From Coxiellaceae bacterium (GTDB taxonomy: Bacteria > Pseudomonadota > Gammaproteobacteria > Coxiellales > Coxiellaceae): a stretch of 64,000 bases of DNA. The notes under the pieces are model-generated. The model saw only the letters and a program-made list of their open reading frames with translations, was not told where the DNA came from and ran no database searches. The translations under genes were made by a program, and so were the position numbers. The stretch is taken from contig JARGNX010000003.1 of assembly GCA_029210045.1 (NCBI GenBank), positions 192,072-256,071 of the forward strand, in the 5' to 3' direction. Shown here piece after piece: positions 1-8,421 of this stretch. The first letter of the stretch is position 1; every line of letters begins with the position of its first letter.

Positions 1-533
1 TTGTGCTTGGCTTCAATGTGAATGTCTGAGGCATTTTTGCTAATGGCATCATTAAATAAATGCTTGGTTAGAACAGCAGCATAATCCTCAGCGCACTTGT
101 GATGTGTTTGGTAATAGCAAATTTGTGCCATAACATGCGTGAGTGTTTGTTGAAATTGACTATGAGTGCAAAAGACAATCTTAATTTTTTCAGTGTAATG
201 ATATTTTATTTGATCGATATGTGCGATGTGATTCGGGTCTGATAAGTAAACTGTTACTGTATGGTCCGTAACGAGCGGTAAGCACTGCCATTGATTAAGT
301 GGTAGTTGTGATAGCTTTTGCCAATCACTGGTTCCGAATTGTTGGTAGTTGAGTGCTTGATAGTAGTGTGAGTAATAGTTAGCTATGGTTTGCGCAATAT
401 CATCCTCACTAAGTTTACAGTTATTGATTAAGTATGACATGGCGTCGTCTGGGATTTTTTCGGTATATTTTGCGAGGTGATCTTTTTGAATTAAATTAGC
501 TTCACACATGATAAACAGTAGTATATTTTGCAT
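1..533 (-). CDS. pilB: Type IV pilus assembly ATPase PilB, N-terminal part (runs off window)
   Basis: An open frame runs on the minus strand from an ATG at 533 to the window edge without a stop, about 177 codons. It begins MQNILLFIMCEANLIQ and reaches NDAISKNASDIHIEAK. The ASDIHIE block is the signature at the start of the ATPase core of the PilB/GspE/HofB secretion ATPases, and the preceding ~160 residues fit their N-terminal regulatory region. The enzyme would sit at the inner-membrane base and power pilus extension. Only 4 bases separate its start from the pilin stop, so the two are probably co-transcribed. Walker motifs lie outside the window, so the assignment rests on this motif and the pilin neighbour. 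Confidence 0.85.
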   Translation of the reverse strand, partial: MQNILLFIMCEANLIQKDHLAKYTEKIPDDAMSYLINNCKLSEDDIAQTIANYYSHYYQALNYQQFGTSDWQKLSQLPLNQWQCLPLVTDHTVTVYLSDPNHIAHIDQIKYHYTEKIKIVFCTHSQFQQTLTHVMAQICYYQTHHKCAEDYAAVLTKHLFNDAISKNASDIHIEAKH

Positions 534-537
534 TGCG

Positions 538-957
538 TTAACTCATTAATCCGGACTTAATGGCCCCGCCTGATTTTTGCCAGCTCAGTTGATGGTTTTT
601 AATAATGGGTTTAAGCGCAAATGTATCTTGTTTGCTGATACCGTTTTGGCTTTTAGGGGTAACAGTTATAATGCCATTGCGAACATCTAGTTTGTCAACT
701 AAGCCTGCTTGACTACCTGCTTTGAGGGCAACAGGTATGCCGTGTTTGCCGCTGTCACATGACTTTAGGTCACCTAGCATTTGGTAGCATAGTGTTACGC
801 TAATTTTATAGGGCGCGGTTGCACTGATCAGTTCGCTTAAGCGTGCGCGTTTGGTGTAATTTTGATAGGCTGGTATGCCCGCAGCCGCTAGAATGCCGAC
901 AATAGTTACAGCTATCATCAATTCAATTAAACTAAATGCACCTGTTAGTTGCTTCAT
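538..957 (-). CDS. pilA: Type IV major pilin-like protein (PilA/PilE)
   Basis: A 139-residue pilin with a six- or seven-residue class III leader followed by FSLIELMIAVTIVGILAAAG, the hydrophobic alpha-1 helix of type IV pilins, then YQNYTKRARLSE. Two cysteines (LCYQ and KSCDS) could form a disulfide, although they lie mid-protein rather than as the usual C-terminal D-loop. Oddly, the leader reads LTGAFSLIE: if Glu is at mature position +5, the residue at -1 is Ala and the conserved Gly is at -2. A good ribosome site (GAGGG) precedes the ATG. It lies directly upstream of pilB, an arrangement typical of pilus subunit operons. It could be a minor pilin, but length and context favour the major subunit. 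Confidence 0.85.
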   Translation of the reverse strand: MKQLTGAFSLIELMIAVTIVGILAAAGIPAYQNYTKRARLSELISATAPYKISVTLCYQMLGDLKSCDSGKHGIPVALKAGSQAGLVDKLDVRNGIITVTPKSQNGISKQDTFALKPIIKNHQLSWQKSGGAIKSGLMS

Positions 958-1211
958 ATTAAACCCTCATTAAAAGTGTTGAGCATTAATGAGTTATAAG
1001 CTATGTTCTGGTGCTGGCATATACCGTTTTAAACACGGGGGTAAGTGAGCTGCTTGTAACTTCAGTATTATTCGAATGTTTGCATTTTTAATCATTATTA
1101 TATATTTTGATATATAAAAGTTCATATAGGAAGGTTATCTCTAATCATTGCCCCATCCAACTCATTAAGGCTAGAATTACACTCGCCTTTTCTTATATAT
1201 GGATGTGACTC

Positions 1212-3218
1212 ATGACAAAAAAATGGATGGCTTTATTTAATGCGACCATTGGAGTTTTTTTATGCTTTATTGGTGCCGTTACTTTTGCGAATCAATCTGC
1301 AGACTCTATTTTAAATACACTGGTTCCAAATGGAACTGTGTTAAGTATGGCGCATGATAAAGCTAATAATGCTTTATATATTGCTGGCCGATTTGCTGGG
1401 TTTGGTGTAAAAACAGGCGGTGGTGCCATTCTTGATCATAGTGGTAAATTGATACAGCAACCACCCGTATTTAATGGCCGTACATTTGCTTCAATTTCAG
1501 ATGGGAATGGTGGATTTTATGTCGGAGGGGATTTTAGTGATGTTAATGCAACTGGTATAAAGCATATTGCTCACGTAAATGGTGATGGAACGATTGATAG
1601 TCAATTCAAGCCCATTGTGAATGCAGCTGTAAAACATTTTTCAATGATTGCGGGTCAGTTATACGCGGCAAGCGATAGAAATGTTGTCGAAATTGATATT
1701 CGATCGGGTGTTGTAAATCCCGCATTTTCGCTTAGTACAGATAATATAATTACTGCAATGCATGTAACTAATTTTGGCGTCTATATTGGCGGTATTTTTC
1801 ACCATGTCAATGGTATGGCTATAGCTCACTTTGCAAAAGCTAGCCGAAATACTGGTGTGGTTGATGCTCATTATTACAGGGCGAGCAGTATGGTTAGTCA
1901 AATACTCTCAAGGCCAAATGATGAGCTGTTTTTAGTAATGAACGCTATTAACGAAAGAATTATAAAATTGCATGAGATAGCAGGAACGGTTAATAGTAAC
2001 TTTAATGTAGGTAGAATTCGTCAAGCGGCTATAGATGCTGCGATAGATGGAAATTGGTTGTATGTGTCTTTCAGTAACCTCCCGTTTCTTCGGCGTTATA
2101 ATATTTTTTCTGGAGCGTTAGATATTGGCTTCCCTGTTCGTCTCAATAAAGCACCAAAAATAATAGGCTTTGATGGTCAGTATCTGTATATGTCAGGAGG
2201 ATTTACATTAATAAATGGTAGCTCAGCAGTTAAGTATTTTGCGCGACTTGATAAGACATCTTGGCAGCTTGACAAAACATACCATCAAATCTTTTTGCAT
2301 AGACCGGTCACAATGACGGTAGATAACGACAAAGTATTTGTAGGCGGTTATTTTATCGGGGTCGGTAAACAAGGCCCCAGTTATTTGGCTAAGATCGATT
2401 TAACAACCGGCCTGCTTGATCCGTCATTTAGTCCAAAAATAAATAGTTATGTTGATGCTATTGCGCTGAATAATGACCGGTTATTTATTGGTGGTGAATT
2501 CTCTGCAATTGATGATCAACCGGCGCAGCATATTGCCATGCTGTCGACAGCAGGGGTTGTGGATGGCAGTTTTGTTCCTCATGCCGATGGTAATGTGTAT
2601 GTTCTGAAAAAGCACCGTGGCTATTTATATGCTGGGGGCACATTTCGACACATGGGTGGGCGAACGGCTAGGTTTTTAACACGGTTTAAATTAGCAACAC
2701 TTACGCAGGACACGACTTTTGATTTTGGTCAAGACAATGCCGTGTGGGATGTAGCTTTTAGTGGCAAATATTTATTTGTCGGTGGTGAATTTACTAATAA
2801 ATTAAATGAATACTCTTTAGATACTGGTATAAAGCTGCCGCAATTCAAACCGATAATCAATGGCACGGTCAAGCGCTTATTATTTGATGTGGATCACTTG
2901 TATGCAACGGGTTATTTTCCTCAGGTGATTGTTAGATTAAATCCTCGTACAGGTGCTGGTAGGCCTAAGTTTAAACCAACGTTACATACTAGAGGGTTTG
3001 CTTTAGCGAAGTATGGTAATTATATTTATGTCGGTACAGATCAAGGCTTGGTTCGTCTAGACAGTATTACTGGTGAAAGTGATACCGACTTTCAATCACA
3101 TGCTGATGATATTGTTTATAACCTACTAACCGATGGAAATCGGTTGTTTATGGCAGGTTACTATTGGCATATTTTTGATAAATTTGTGCCATATATATCG
3201 GACACTGTGCTCCAGTAA
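1212..3218 (+). CDS. Secreted delta-60 repeat (DUF5122) beta-propeller protein
   Basis: A 668-residue protein with an N-terminal signal sequence (about residues 1-26, ending VTFA). The rest consists of about nine degenerate repeats built on a [LV][YF][VI]GG[DEI]F core, for example FYVGGDFSDVN, VYIGGIFHHVN, VFVGGYFIGVG, LFIGGEFSAID and LFVGGEFTN. Many are followed by a segment like DGTIDSQFKP. This is the delta-60/DUF5122 repeat pattern, predicted to fold as beta-propeller blades. The protein is probably exported, perhaps surface-exposed, but no enzymatic motif is visible. It is divergent from the pilin gene across a 254-base gap and stands alone. A pilus-linked adhesive role is only a guess. 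Confidence 0.8.
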   Translation: MTKKWMALFNATIGVFLCFIGAVTFANQSADSILNTLVPNGTVLSMAHDKANNALYIAGRFAGFGVKTGGGAILDHSGKLIQQPPVFNGRTFASISDGNGGFYVGGDFSDVNATGIKHIAHVNGDGTIDSQFKPIVNAAVKHFSMIAGQLYAASDRNVVEIDIRSGVVNPAFSLSTDNIITAMHVTNFGVYIGGIFHHVNGMAIAHFAKASRNTGVVDAHYYRASSMVSQILSRPNDELFLVMNAINERIIKLHEIAGTVNSNFNVGRIRQAAIDAAIDGNWLYVSFSNLPFLRRYNIFSGALDIGFPVRLNKAPKIIGFDGQYLYMSGGFTLINGSSAVKYFARLDKTSWQLDKTYHQIFLHRPVTMTVDNDKVFVGGYFIGVGKQGPSYLAKIDLTTGLLDPSFSPKINSYVDAIALNNDRLFIGGEFSAIDDQPAQHIAMLSTAGVVDGSFVPHADGNVYVLKKHRGYLYAGGTFRHMGGRTARFLTRFKLATLTQDTTFDFGQDNAVWDVAFSGKYLFVGGEFTNKLNEYSLDTGIKLPQFKPIINGTVKRLLFDVDHLYATGYFPQVIVRLNPRTGAGRPKFKPTLHTRGFALAKYGNYIYVGTDQGLVRLDSITGESDTDFQSHADDIVYNLLTDGNRLFMAGYYWHIFDKFVPYISDTVLQ

Positions 3219-3546
3219 GTAACCACTGGGGGCGGTGTTCTGCATTGCAAAAATAGAATTGACTATGATCTATATACTTGATGATGAAGGTCAAGCTATA
3301 AGTGTTGTTTCAATTTTTCCTATCAGCGCAGAACATTTAATAATAATATAATATATCTGTGTTATCATATATTCATTAGATAAATACTTTAATATCGATG
3401 TGAAATGAGAAGCTGTAGTAGTTAGCACGGCATACATTGCTCGTTATCTACTTGATATTTCAAAATATTCCTGGCAGGGCAATGTGGGTATATTTGGTTA
3501 TACTCATACATTAACGATAAATGAACATATATAAAGGTATAAAGCG
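3219..3546. other. AT-rich intergenic region upstream of catabolic operon
   Basis: No convincing gene is seen in these 328 bases. One 28-codon ATG frame begins near 3265 but has no visible ribosome site or family resemblance. The promoter of the downstream six-gene operon must lie here, but no single strong -35/-10 pair stands out in such AT-rich sequence. Confidence 0.4.
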
Positions 3547-4386
3547 ATGCGTAGAATTGATTTACATTGTTACCCAAACACCCAGAAGTGGATTGATTGC
3601 CAAGGGCCTTATGTTGAAGCGTTAGCAGCTTATTGGAAGCGTGAATGGGCGGCTAAAAGTGAAGAGGACGTAGTAAAAGATTTTGAAGACGGCGGTGTTG
3701 AGGCAGTATTAGTCGCGTTGGATTTATCAACCACCATTAACACGCCACCTTGTGATAATGACTATGTTGCTGGAATGCGTGACCGCCATGATTGTATTAT
3801 TCAAGCATGGGGTGCCGTTGAGCCAAGCATGGGCCAAGTGGCCATCGATGAAGCTAAACATGCGATTAACGATTTACATATGCTCGGTTTTCACTTTCAT
3901 CCGATCATGCAGCACTTTCGTGTGGATGATCAAAGATTCTATCCTTTGTTCGAAGAAATCAATGCTCTGAATGTTCCCGTTATGATTGATGTGGGAATGA
4001 CAGGCATGGGTGCTGGCACACCTGGTGGTATGGGTGCGCGAACACGTCATGCACATCCAGAAGCGATTGATAATTTAGCGGCTGATTTTCCTGACTTGAC
4101 GATTATCATGGCACACCCAGGCTACCCTTGGATCGATGAAACGACTGTCGTAGCGTTGCATAAAGCCAATGTTTATTGGGAGATGTCTGGTTGGGGACCA
4201 AAATACTTACCAGAATCTATTAAGCGCGATATGCGGACACGACTTAAAGACAAAATGATGTTTGGTAGTGATTACCCCAGTATTCCATATGAAAAGCTAC
4301 ATCGTGAATGGGCGGATATGGGTTGGAAAGATGAAATCCTTGAAGGCTTCTACCACGGTAATGCTGAACGTGTGTTGGGGTTATAG
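3547..4386 (+). CDS. Amidohydrolase-2 family protein (TIM-barrel metal-dependent hydrolase/decarboxylase)
   Basis: A 279-residue protein starting MRRIDLHCYP. The family's N-terminal HxH motif is replaced by DLHCY. Further expected metal-site elements are visible: GFHFHP mid-protein, MAHPGYPW, and a C-terminal MFGSDYPSIPYE (Asp), ending in FYHGNAERVLGL. This is the pattern of the amidohydrolase-2 clan (PF04909), which includes ACMSD-type and resorcylate-type decarboxylases and lactone hydrolases. It is the first gene of a six-gene operon: the next gene starts 2 bases after its stop. Its position with CoA ligase, crotonase and thiolase genes suggests a hydrolytic or decarboxylating step on a ring or ring-cleavage product. 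The exact substrate cannot be read from the sequence. Confidence 0.75.
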   Translation: MRRIDLHCYPNTQKWIDCQGPYVEALAAYWKREWAAKSEEDVVKDFEDGGVEAVLVALDLSTTINTPPCDNDYVAGMRDRHDCIIQAWGAVEPSMGQVAIDEAKHAINDLHMLGFHFHPIMQHFRVDDQRFYPLFEEINALNVPVMIDVGMTGMGAGTPGGMGARTRHAHPEAIDNLAADFPDLTIIMAHPGYPWIDETTVVALHKANVYWEMSGWGPKYLPESIKRDMRTRLKDKMMFGSDYPSIPYEKLHREWADMGWKDEILEGFYHGNAERVLGL

Positions 4387-4388
4387 TC

Positions 4389-5180
4389 ATGCAATTTATT
4401 CAAACTCAACAAATTGAACACACACTTTATATAACCATTAATCGTCCTGAAGTGCTAAATGCGTTGAGCCCCACGGTATATCACGAGCTAAGTTTGGTGT
4501 TAGATGAGTTAGAGTCCAATGATGAGTTATGGCTAGGCGTATTAACAGGCGCCGGTGAACGTGCATTCTCTGCTGGTCGTGATTTGAAACAAATGGCGGC
4601 GATCGCCAAAGGCAGTGACGAAGAAAAACAAGCAGAAGCAGAGCTATGGAAAAAGACCACACGCTTAACTGATCGTTTTTATTATTCAAAACCACTGATT
4701 GCTAAATTAAATGGCTTAGCTTTTGGTGGTGGTTTCGAGTTGGCACTGGCTTGCGACATTATTGTTGCGGCTGAGCATGTCAAAATGGGATTGCCTGAGC
4801 CGCGTCGTGGACTGATTGCCATGGCAGGAGGCGTGCATCGTTTGCCTCGACAAATAGGTTTGAAAGCAGCAATGGGGTATTTATTAACGGGTCGTCCAAT
4901 GACGGCGCAGCGGGGTTATGAATTAGGTTTGGTGAATGAGGTAGTGCCCGCAGAAGAATTAGATCAAGCGGTTGAGCGATGGGTAAATGATATGTTGCAA
5001 TGTGCGCCATTATCACTGCGTTCTACTAAGCAATGTGTTATGCAAGGCATGAATGTTTCTTTAGAAGAGGCCATGCAAAGTAAATACAGCTGGGAAGAAA
5101 AACGTAAAGCCAGTGAAGACAGATTAGAAGGACCACGTGCATTTACAGAAAAACGTGAGCCTAAATGGCAAGGTAAATAA
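4389..5180 (+). CDS. Enoyl-CoA hydratase/isomerase family protein (crotonase fold), catalytic Glu pair intact
   Basis: A 263-residue crotonase-superfamily protein. The oxyanion-hole segments are present (AFSAGRDLK near 60 and FGGGFELALACD near 112). Glu117 and Glu137 (in GLPEPRRG) are 20 residues apart, the spacing of the two catalytic glutamates of classical enoyl-CoA hydratase. It is therefore expected to be an active hydratase or hydratase-like enzyme. It is second in the operon, 2 bases after the amidohydrolase gene. The C-terminus (EGPRAFTEKREPKWQGK) is typical of crotonases whose last helix closes the CoA pocket. The substrate is unknown, presumably the enoyl-CoA formed downstream of the aryl acid ligase. 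Confidence 0.8.
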   Translation: MQFIQTQQIEHTLYITINRPEVLNALSPTVYHELSLVLDELESNDELWLGVLTGAGERAFSAGRDLKQMAAIAKGSDEEKQAEAELWKKTTRLTDRFYYSKPLIAKLNGLAFGGGFELALACDIIVAAEHVKMGLPEPRRGLIAMAGGVHRLPRQIGLKAAMGYLLTGRPMTAQRGYELGLVNEVVPAEELDQAVERWVNDMLQCAPLSLRSTKQCVMQGMNVSLEEAMQSKYSWEEKRKASEDRLEGPRAFTEKREPKWQGK

Positions 5181-5214
5181 ATTATAACGATGGATAGATG
5201 TAGGAGTATGAAAA

Positions 5215-5976
5215 ATGACAGATAAACGAGTTGCATTAGTGACGGGTTCCTCATCTGGAATTGGTGCTGCAGTAGCCACTGCTTTAGCTAAAGCAGGCTA
5301 TAACGTGATTGTTAATTACAGCAGTAACCCTGATTCAGGTGCTAAAACGGTAGAGGCATGTAATAAAGCAGGTTCTGATACGCTATTGGTGCAGTGTGAT
5401 GTATCCAATGAAGAAAGCGTAACAAAAATGGTTGATGCTATTAAGGAAAAATATAATCGCTTGGATGTGGTATGCAGTAATGCAGGTACGTCTATAGATA
5501 CGCCGCCTAAACAATTTGATGAGGTGACAGTTGAAGACTGGGACCGTGTTTTTTCAGTGAATGTGCGAGGCTTATTTTTAATTGCGAAACATACACGCAA
5601 GTTACTTGAGGCTTCAGATAATGCGGCTATGGTAAATACAGCTTCAATAGTGGGTATGCGTCCAGGAGCGCAGCCGTTGCCATATTCTGCTTCTAAAGCA
5701 GCGATAATCAGCATGACACAAACGTTGTGTAATGCCATGGGTCCGAATGTGCGCGTCAATGCAATTGCCCCCGGTTGGATGGAAGGCAAATGGATGGAAT
5801 GGATGCTGCAAGATAACTACGATAAATTAATGACCCGTCGAGCTAAACAAACACCACTCAAGCGTTGCGTTACTGCAGAAGATGTAGCAGAGGTTGTATT
5901 GACGTTAGTGGAGCATATGCATTTTGTAACGGGTGAAACCATTGTTATTGATGGTGGATTTGCTAAAACCACCTAG
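5215..5976 (+). CDS. Short-chain dehydrogenase/reductase (FabG-like)
   Basis: A 253-residue classical SDR. It has the nucleotide-binding TGSSSGIG motif at residues 10-17, NAG at about 89-91, catalytic Ser144 (NTASIVG), Tyr157 and Lys161 (PYSASK), and a C-terminal VTGETIVIDGGF. A ribosome site (TAGGAG) precedes the ATG. In the operon it most likely oxidises a 3-hydroxyacyl-CoA or a cyclic hydroxy-CoA intermediate made by the crotonase. The cofactor cannot be fixed, although GlyXXXGlyXGly followed by VNYSS would fit NADP or NAD. It is third of six genes, 34 bases after the crotonase. Confidence 0.8.
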   Translation: MTDKRVALVTGSSSGIGAAVATALAKAGYNVIVNYSSNPDSGAKTVEACNKAGSDTLLVQCDVSNEESVTKMVDAIKEKYNRLDVVCSNAGTSIDTPPKQFDEVTVEDWDRVFSVNVRGLFLIAKHTRKLLEASDNAAMVNTASIVGMRPGAQPLPYSASKAAIISMTQTLCNAMGPNVRVNAIAPGWMEGKWMEWMLQDNYDKLMTRRAKQTPLKRCVTAEDVAEVVLTLVEHMHFVTGETIVIDGGFAKTT

Positions 5977-5992
5977 AGAAGAGGGCAAATAA

Positions 5993-7648
5993 ATGTTAGA
6001 AGGTTTTGTACCATACCCTCAAGAATACGTGAAAAAATATCGCGAAAAGGGTTATTGGGAAGATCAGACGATTGCGGCACGTTTTACTGAGGCGTGTCAG
6101 CAGTACAGTGATCGAGTTGCTGTTTGTGATGCGCATACAGAAGTCACCTATACCGCACTGCTGAAGCGTTCACAGCAAGTAGCATTGAATCTACTTGATG
6201 CAGGCATACAGCCAGGTGATATCGTTGTATTGCAATTAGGGAATGTGCTGGAATTTATTTATTTATATTTTGCATTTCAAATGATCGGGGTTCGCCCCAT
6301 TCTAGCGTTATTGAATCATCGTTATCGTGAGCTGCGTCAGTTTGTTGAGTTATCAGGTGCTGTTGCCATTTTCACTCACGATAAAGCTAAAGATTGTAGT
6401 TTTATAGATATTGTTAACCGCATTGAATCAGAAACTAGTACGCTGAAAAATAAATTTGTGCTGGGTGAGACTGCTAAAGGCTTTCATTCAATAGATGAGA
6501 TAATAACGGCAACCAGTGTGCGTGATCTTTGTGAGTTAGATGAAATACAGCGTGCGATTGATCCCTGTGAACCAGCACTGTTTTTATTGTCTGGTGGCAC
6601 TACTGGTATACCTAAATTAATACCGCGCACACATAATGACTTTATTTGTAATTCTAAGCTAGCCACTGAGTATACCGGGATTGACGATAATTCTGTTATG
6701 TTGATTGTATTACAAATGGCACATAACTTGCCGTTAGCATGCCCTGGCTTGCAAGGATTTATACGTAAGGGGGCTAAGATAGTTTTACATACCAGCATAC
6801 GCCCCGAAGAAGTGTTTGAGTTAGTTCAAAAACATAAGGTCACGCATATTCATGTGGTTCCGGCTATATTGATTAAATGGATGCATGATGAGCATATAAA
6901 TGATTATGATCTCAGTAGTATCGAGGTGATTCAGTCTGGCGGGCAAAGCTTGCAGCCGGAGACTCGCTTATTGACTGAAAAAATGTTACCCGAGTGCACA
7001 GTACAAGAAAACTTTGGTATGGCAGAAGGTTTGTTAATGTTTGTGCATTTGGATGACCCTCGCGAGGTTCGACTGGAAACCGTCGGACGCCCAGTGTGTG
7101 ATGATGATGAGGTCAAGTTAGTCGACGACGATGGCCGAGAAGTTGCTAAGGGTGAGGTGGGCGAGATGTGGTGTCGAGGTCCTTATACCTTACGTGGATA
7201 TTTCAGGGCAGAAGAGCATAATAAAAAAGGGTTTAGTGATGATGGATTCTTTCACAGCGGAGACTTAATGCGTCAACATTCATCTGGTAATTATATTGTT
7301 GAAGGGCGCAAGAAGGATTTAATTAATCGTGCAGGTGAAAAGATATCAGCGGAAGAAGTGGAAAACTTGATCTTATCTCATGAAGCTGTAAAAAATGTGG
7401 CCTGTGTTGCTATGCCTGATCCGATTACAGGTGAAAAAATGTGTGCTTATGTTATCTTGCAACCTGAAAAAGAATTATCGTTTGGCGAATTAAGTGACTA
7501 TTTACTGTCACATGAAATGGCCAAGTTTAAGTTGCCAGAGCGACTGGAGATTGTTGACGAATTTCCACTTTCAAATTTTGGTAAAGTTTCTAAAAAAGAT
7601 TTGGTTGTTATGATAACTGAAAAATTACAACAAGAAGGGAATGAATGA
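5993..7648 (+). CDS. EntE/DhbE-like aryl acid AMP ligase, probably CoA-forming
   Basis: A 551-residue ANL-superfamily adenylating enzyme that reads along its length like EntE/DhbE (2,3-dihydroxybenzoate-AMP ligases). It shares an opening GFVPYPQEYVKKYREKGYW, the P-loop LSGGTTGIPKLIPRTHND, NFGMAEGLL, RGPYTLRGYF, HSGDL and GRKKDLINRAGEKISAEE, with the C-terminal catalytic Lys region (NFGKVSKKDL). The substrate-pocket motif is AHN (Asn245), followed by Cys250 and Leu348. By analogy with DhbE positions 235, 240 and 337, this combination is the one I associate with salicylate rather than dihydroxybenzoate. No aryl carrier protein or siderophore NRPS gene is nearby. With crotonase and thiolase neighbours, a catabolic acyl-CoA product is more likely. 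Confidence 0.8.
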   Translation: MLEGFVPYPQEYVKKYREKGYWEDQTIAARFTEACQQYSDRVAVCDAHTEVTYTALLKRSQQVALNLLDAGIQPGDIVVLQLGNVLEFIYLYFAFQMIGVRPILALLNHRYRELRQFVELSGAVAIFTHDKAKDCSFIDIVNRIESETSTLKNKFVLGETAKGFHSIDEIITATSVRDLCELDEIQRAIDPCEPALFLLSGGTTGIPKLIPRTHNDFICNSKLATEYTGIDDNSVMLIVLQMAHNLPLACPGLQGFIRKGAKIVLHTSIRPEEVFELVQKHKVTHIHVVPAILIKWMHDEHINDYDLSSIEVIQSGGQSLQPETRLLTEKMLPECTVQENFGMAEGLLMFVHLDDPREVRLETVGRPVCDDDEVKLVDDDGREVAKGEVGEMWCRGPYTLRGYFRAEEHNKKGFSDDGFFHSGDLMRQHSSGNYIVEGRKKDLINRAGEKISAEEVENLILSHEAVKNVACVAMPDPITGEKMCAYVILQPEKELSFGELSDYLLSHEMAKFKLPERLEIVDEFPLSNFGKVSKKDLVVMITEKLQQEGNE

Positions 7649-8421
7649 TGGGCTTATTAATAACAGACATAAAAGAAGGTGTTGCTACGCTAACGCTTAA
7701 TGACCCCAAGCGACGTAATATTCTATCAGGTGAATTAGTAGAAGAAATGATAGCGGTCATAGCAGAGCTTGAGGATAATAATAGCGTGCATGCCATAGTC
7801 GTTACTGGAGCCGAATCCGCATTTTGTGCAGGTGCAGACTTAAAGGATCTATCAGATGCACGCGATGGTGATGGCACGGCAATAAAAAAGATTTACCAAG
7901 GTTTTATGACGATTGCTAATTGCAAATTACCTACTATTGCTGCAGTCAATGGCCCAGCAGTAGGTGCTGGTATGAACTTAGCTACCGCATGCGATGTGAG
8001 AATTGCAGCTAAGTCAGCTAAATTCGATACGCGATTTTTGCAATTAGGCTTGCACCCTGGCGGTGGCTGCACGTGGATGTTGCAACGCGCTTTTGGTTGG
8101 CAGCAATCGGTAGCCTCTTTACTGTTCGGTAAAAAATTGGATGGTGAGGCAGCTGTGCACGCGGGTTTAGCATTGAGTTGTGTCGAAGATGATGAACTAC
8201 TGGCTGAGGCACATAAGCTAGCGAGTCGCGCCGCTCGCTTTCCTCGTGACTTATTAATTAAAACCAAGCAAAGCCTGGTAGATACTTCAGCAATGAATAG
8301 TCACCAGGATGCTGTTGATTATGAATATGATGTGCAAATGTGGTCTTTACAACAACCTGAATTTGCAAAGTTAATAGAAACCATGCAACAAAAGATTAAA
8401 AGTAAGGGTGGTGAGTCATGA
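7645..8421 (+). CDS. Crotonase-superfamily protein lacking both catalytic glutamates
   Basis: A 258-residue crotonase-fold protein overlapping the ligase stop by 4 bases. The oxyanion-hole elements are recognisable ([11 protein letters not shown] and [17 protein letters not shown]). However, the positions of the two hydratase glutamates are Asn111 (GAGMNLA) and Phe131 (aligned through the following LGLHPGGG). This argues against simple enoyl-CoA hydration and suits other crotonase chemistry such as isomerisation, C-C hydrolysis or decarboxylation. It differs markedly from the first crotonase of the operon (4389-5180), so the two probably act at different steps. It overlaps the thiolase start by 4 bases, implying translational coupling. 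Confidence 0.75.
   Translation: MMGLLITDIKEGVATLTLNDPKRRNILSGELVEEMIAVIAELEDNNSVHAIVVTGAESAFCAGADLKDLSDARDGDGTAIKKIYQGFMTIANCKLPTIAAVNGPAVGAGMNLATACDVRIAAKSAKFDTRFLQLGLHPGGGCTWMLQRAFGWQQSVASLLFGKKLDGEAAVHAGLALSCVEDDELLAEAHKLASRAARFPRDLLIKTKQSLVDTSAMNSHQDAVDYEYDVQMWSLQQPEFAKLIETMQQKIKSKGGES

Noticed and set aside
958..1100. Sigma-54 promoter upstream of the pilin gene
   Set aside because: Searched on the minus strand for TGGCAC-N5-TTGC; no acceptable match with GG and GC at the right spacing.
5993..7648. Siderophore biosynthesis role for the EntE-like ligase
   Set aside because: No isochorismate, carrier-protein or NRPS genes nearby; all operon partners are beta-oxidation-type enzymes.
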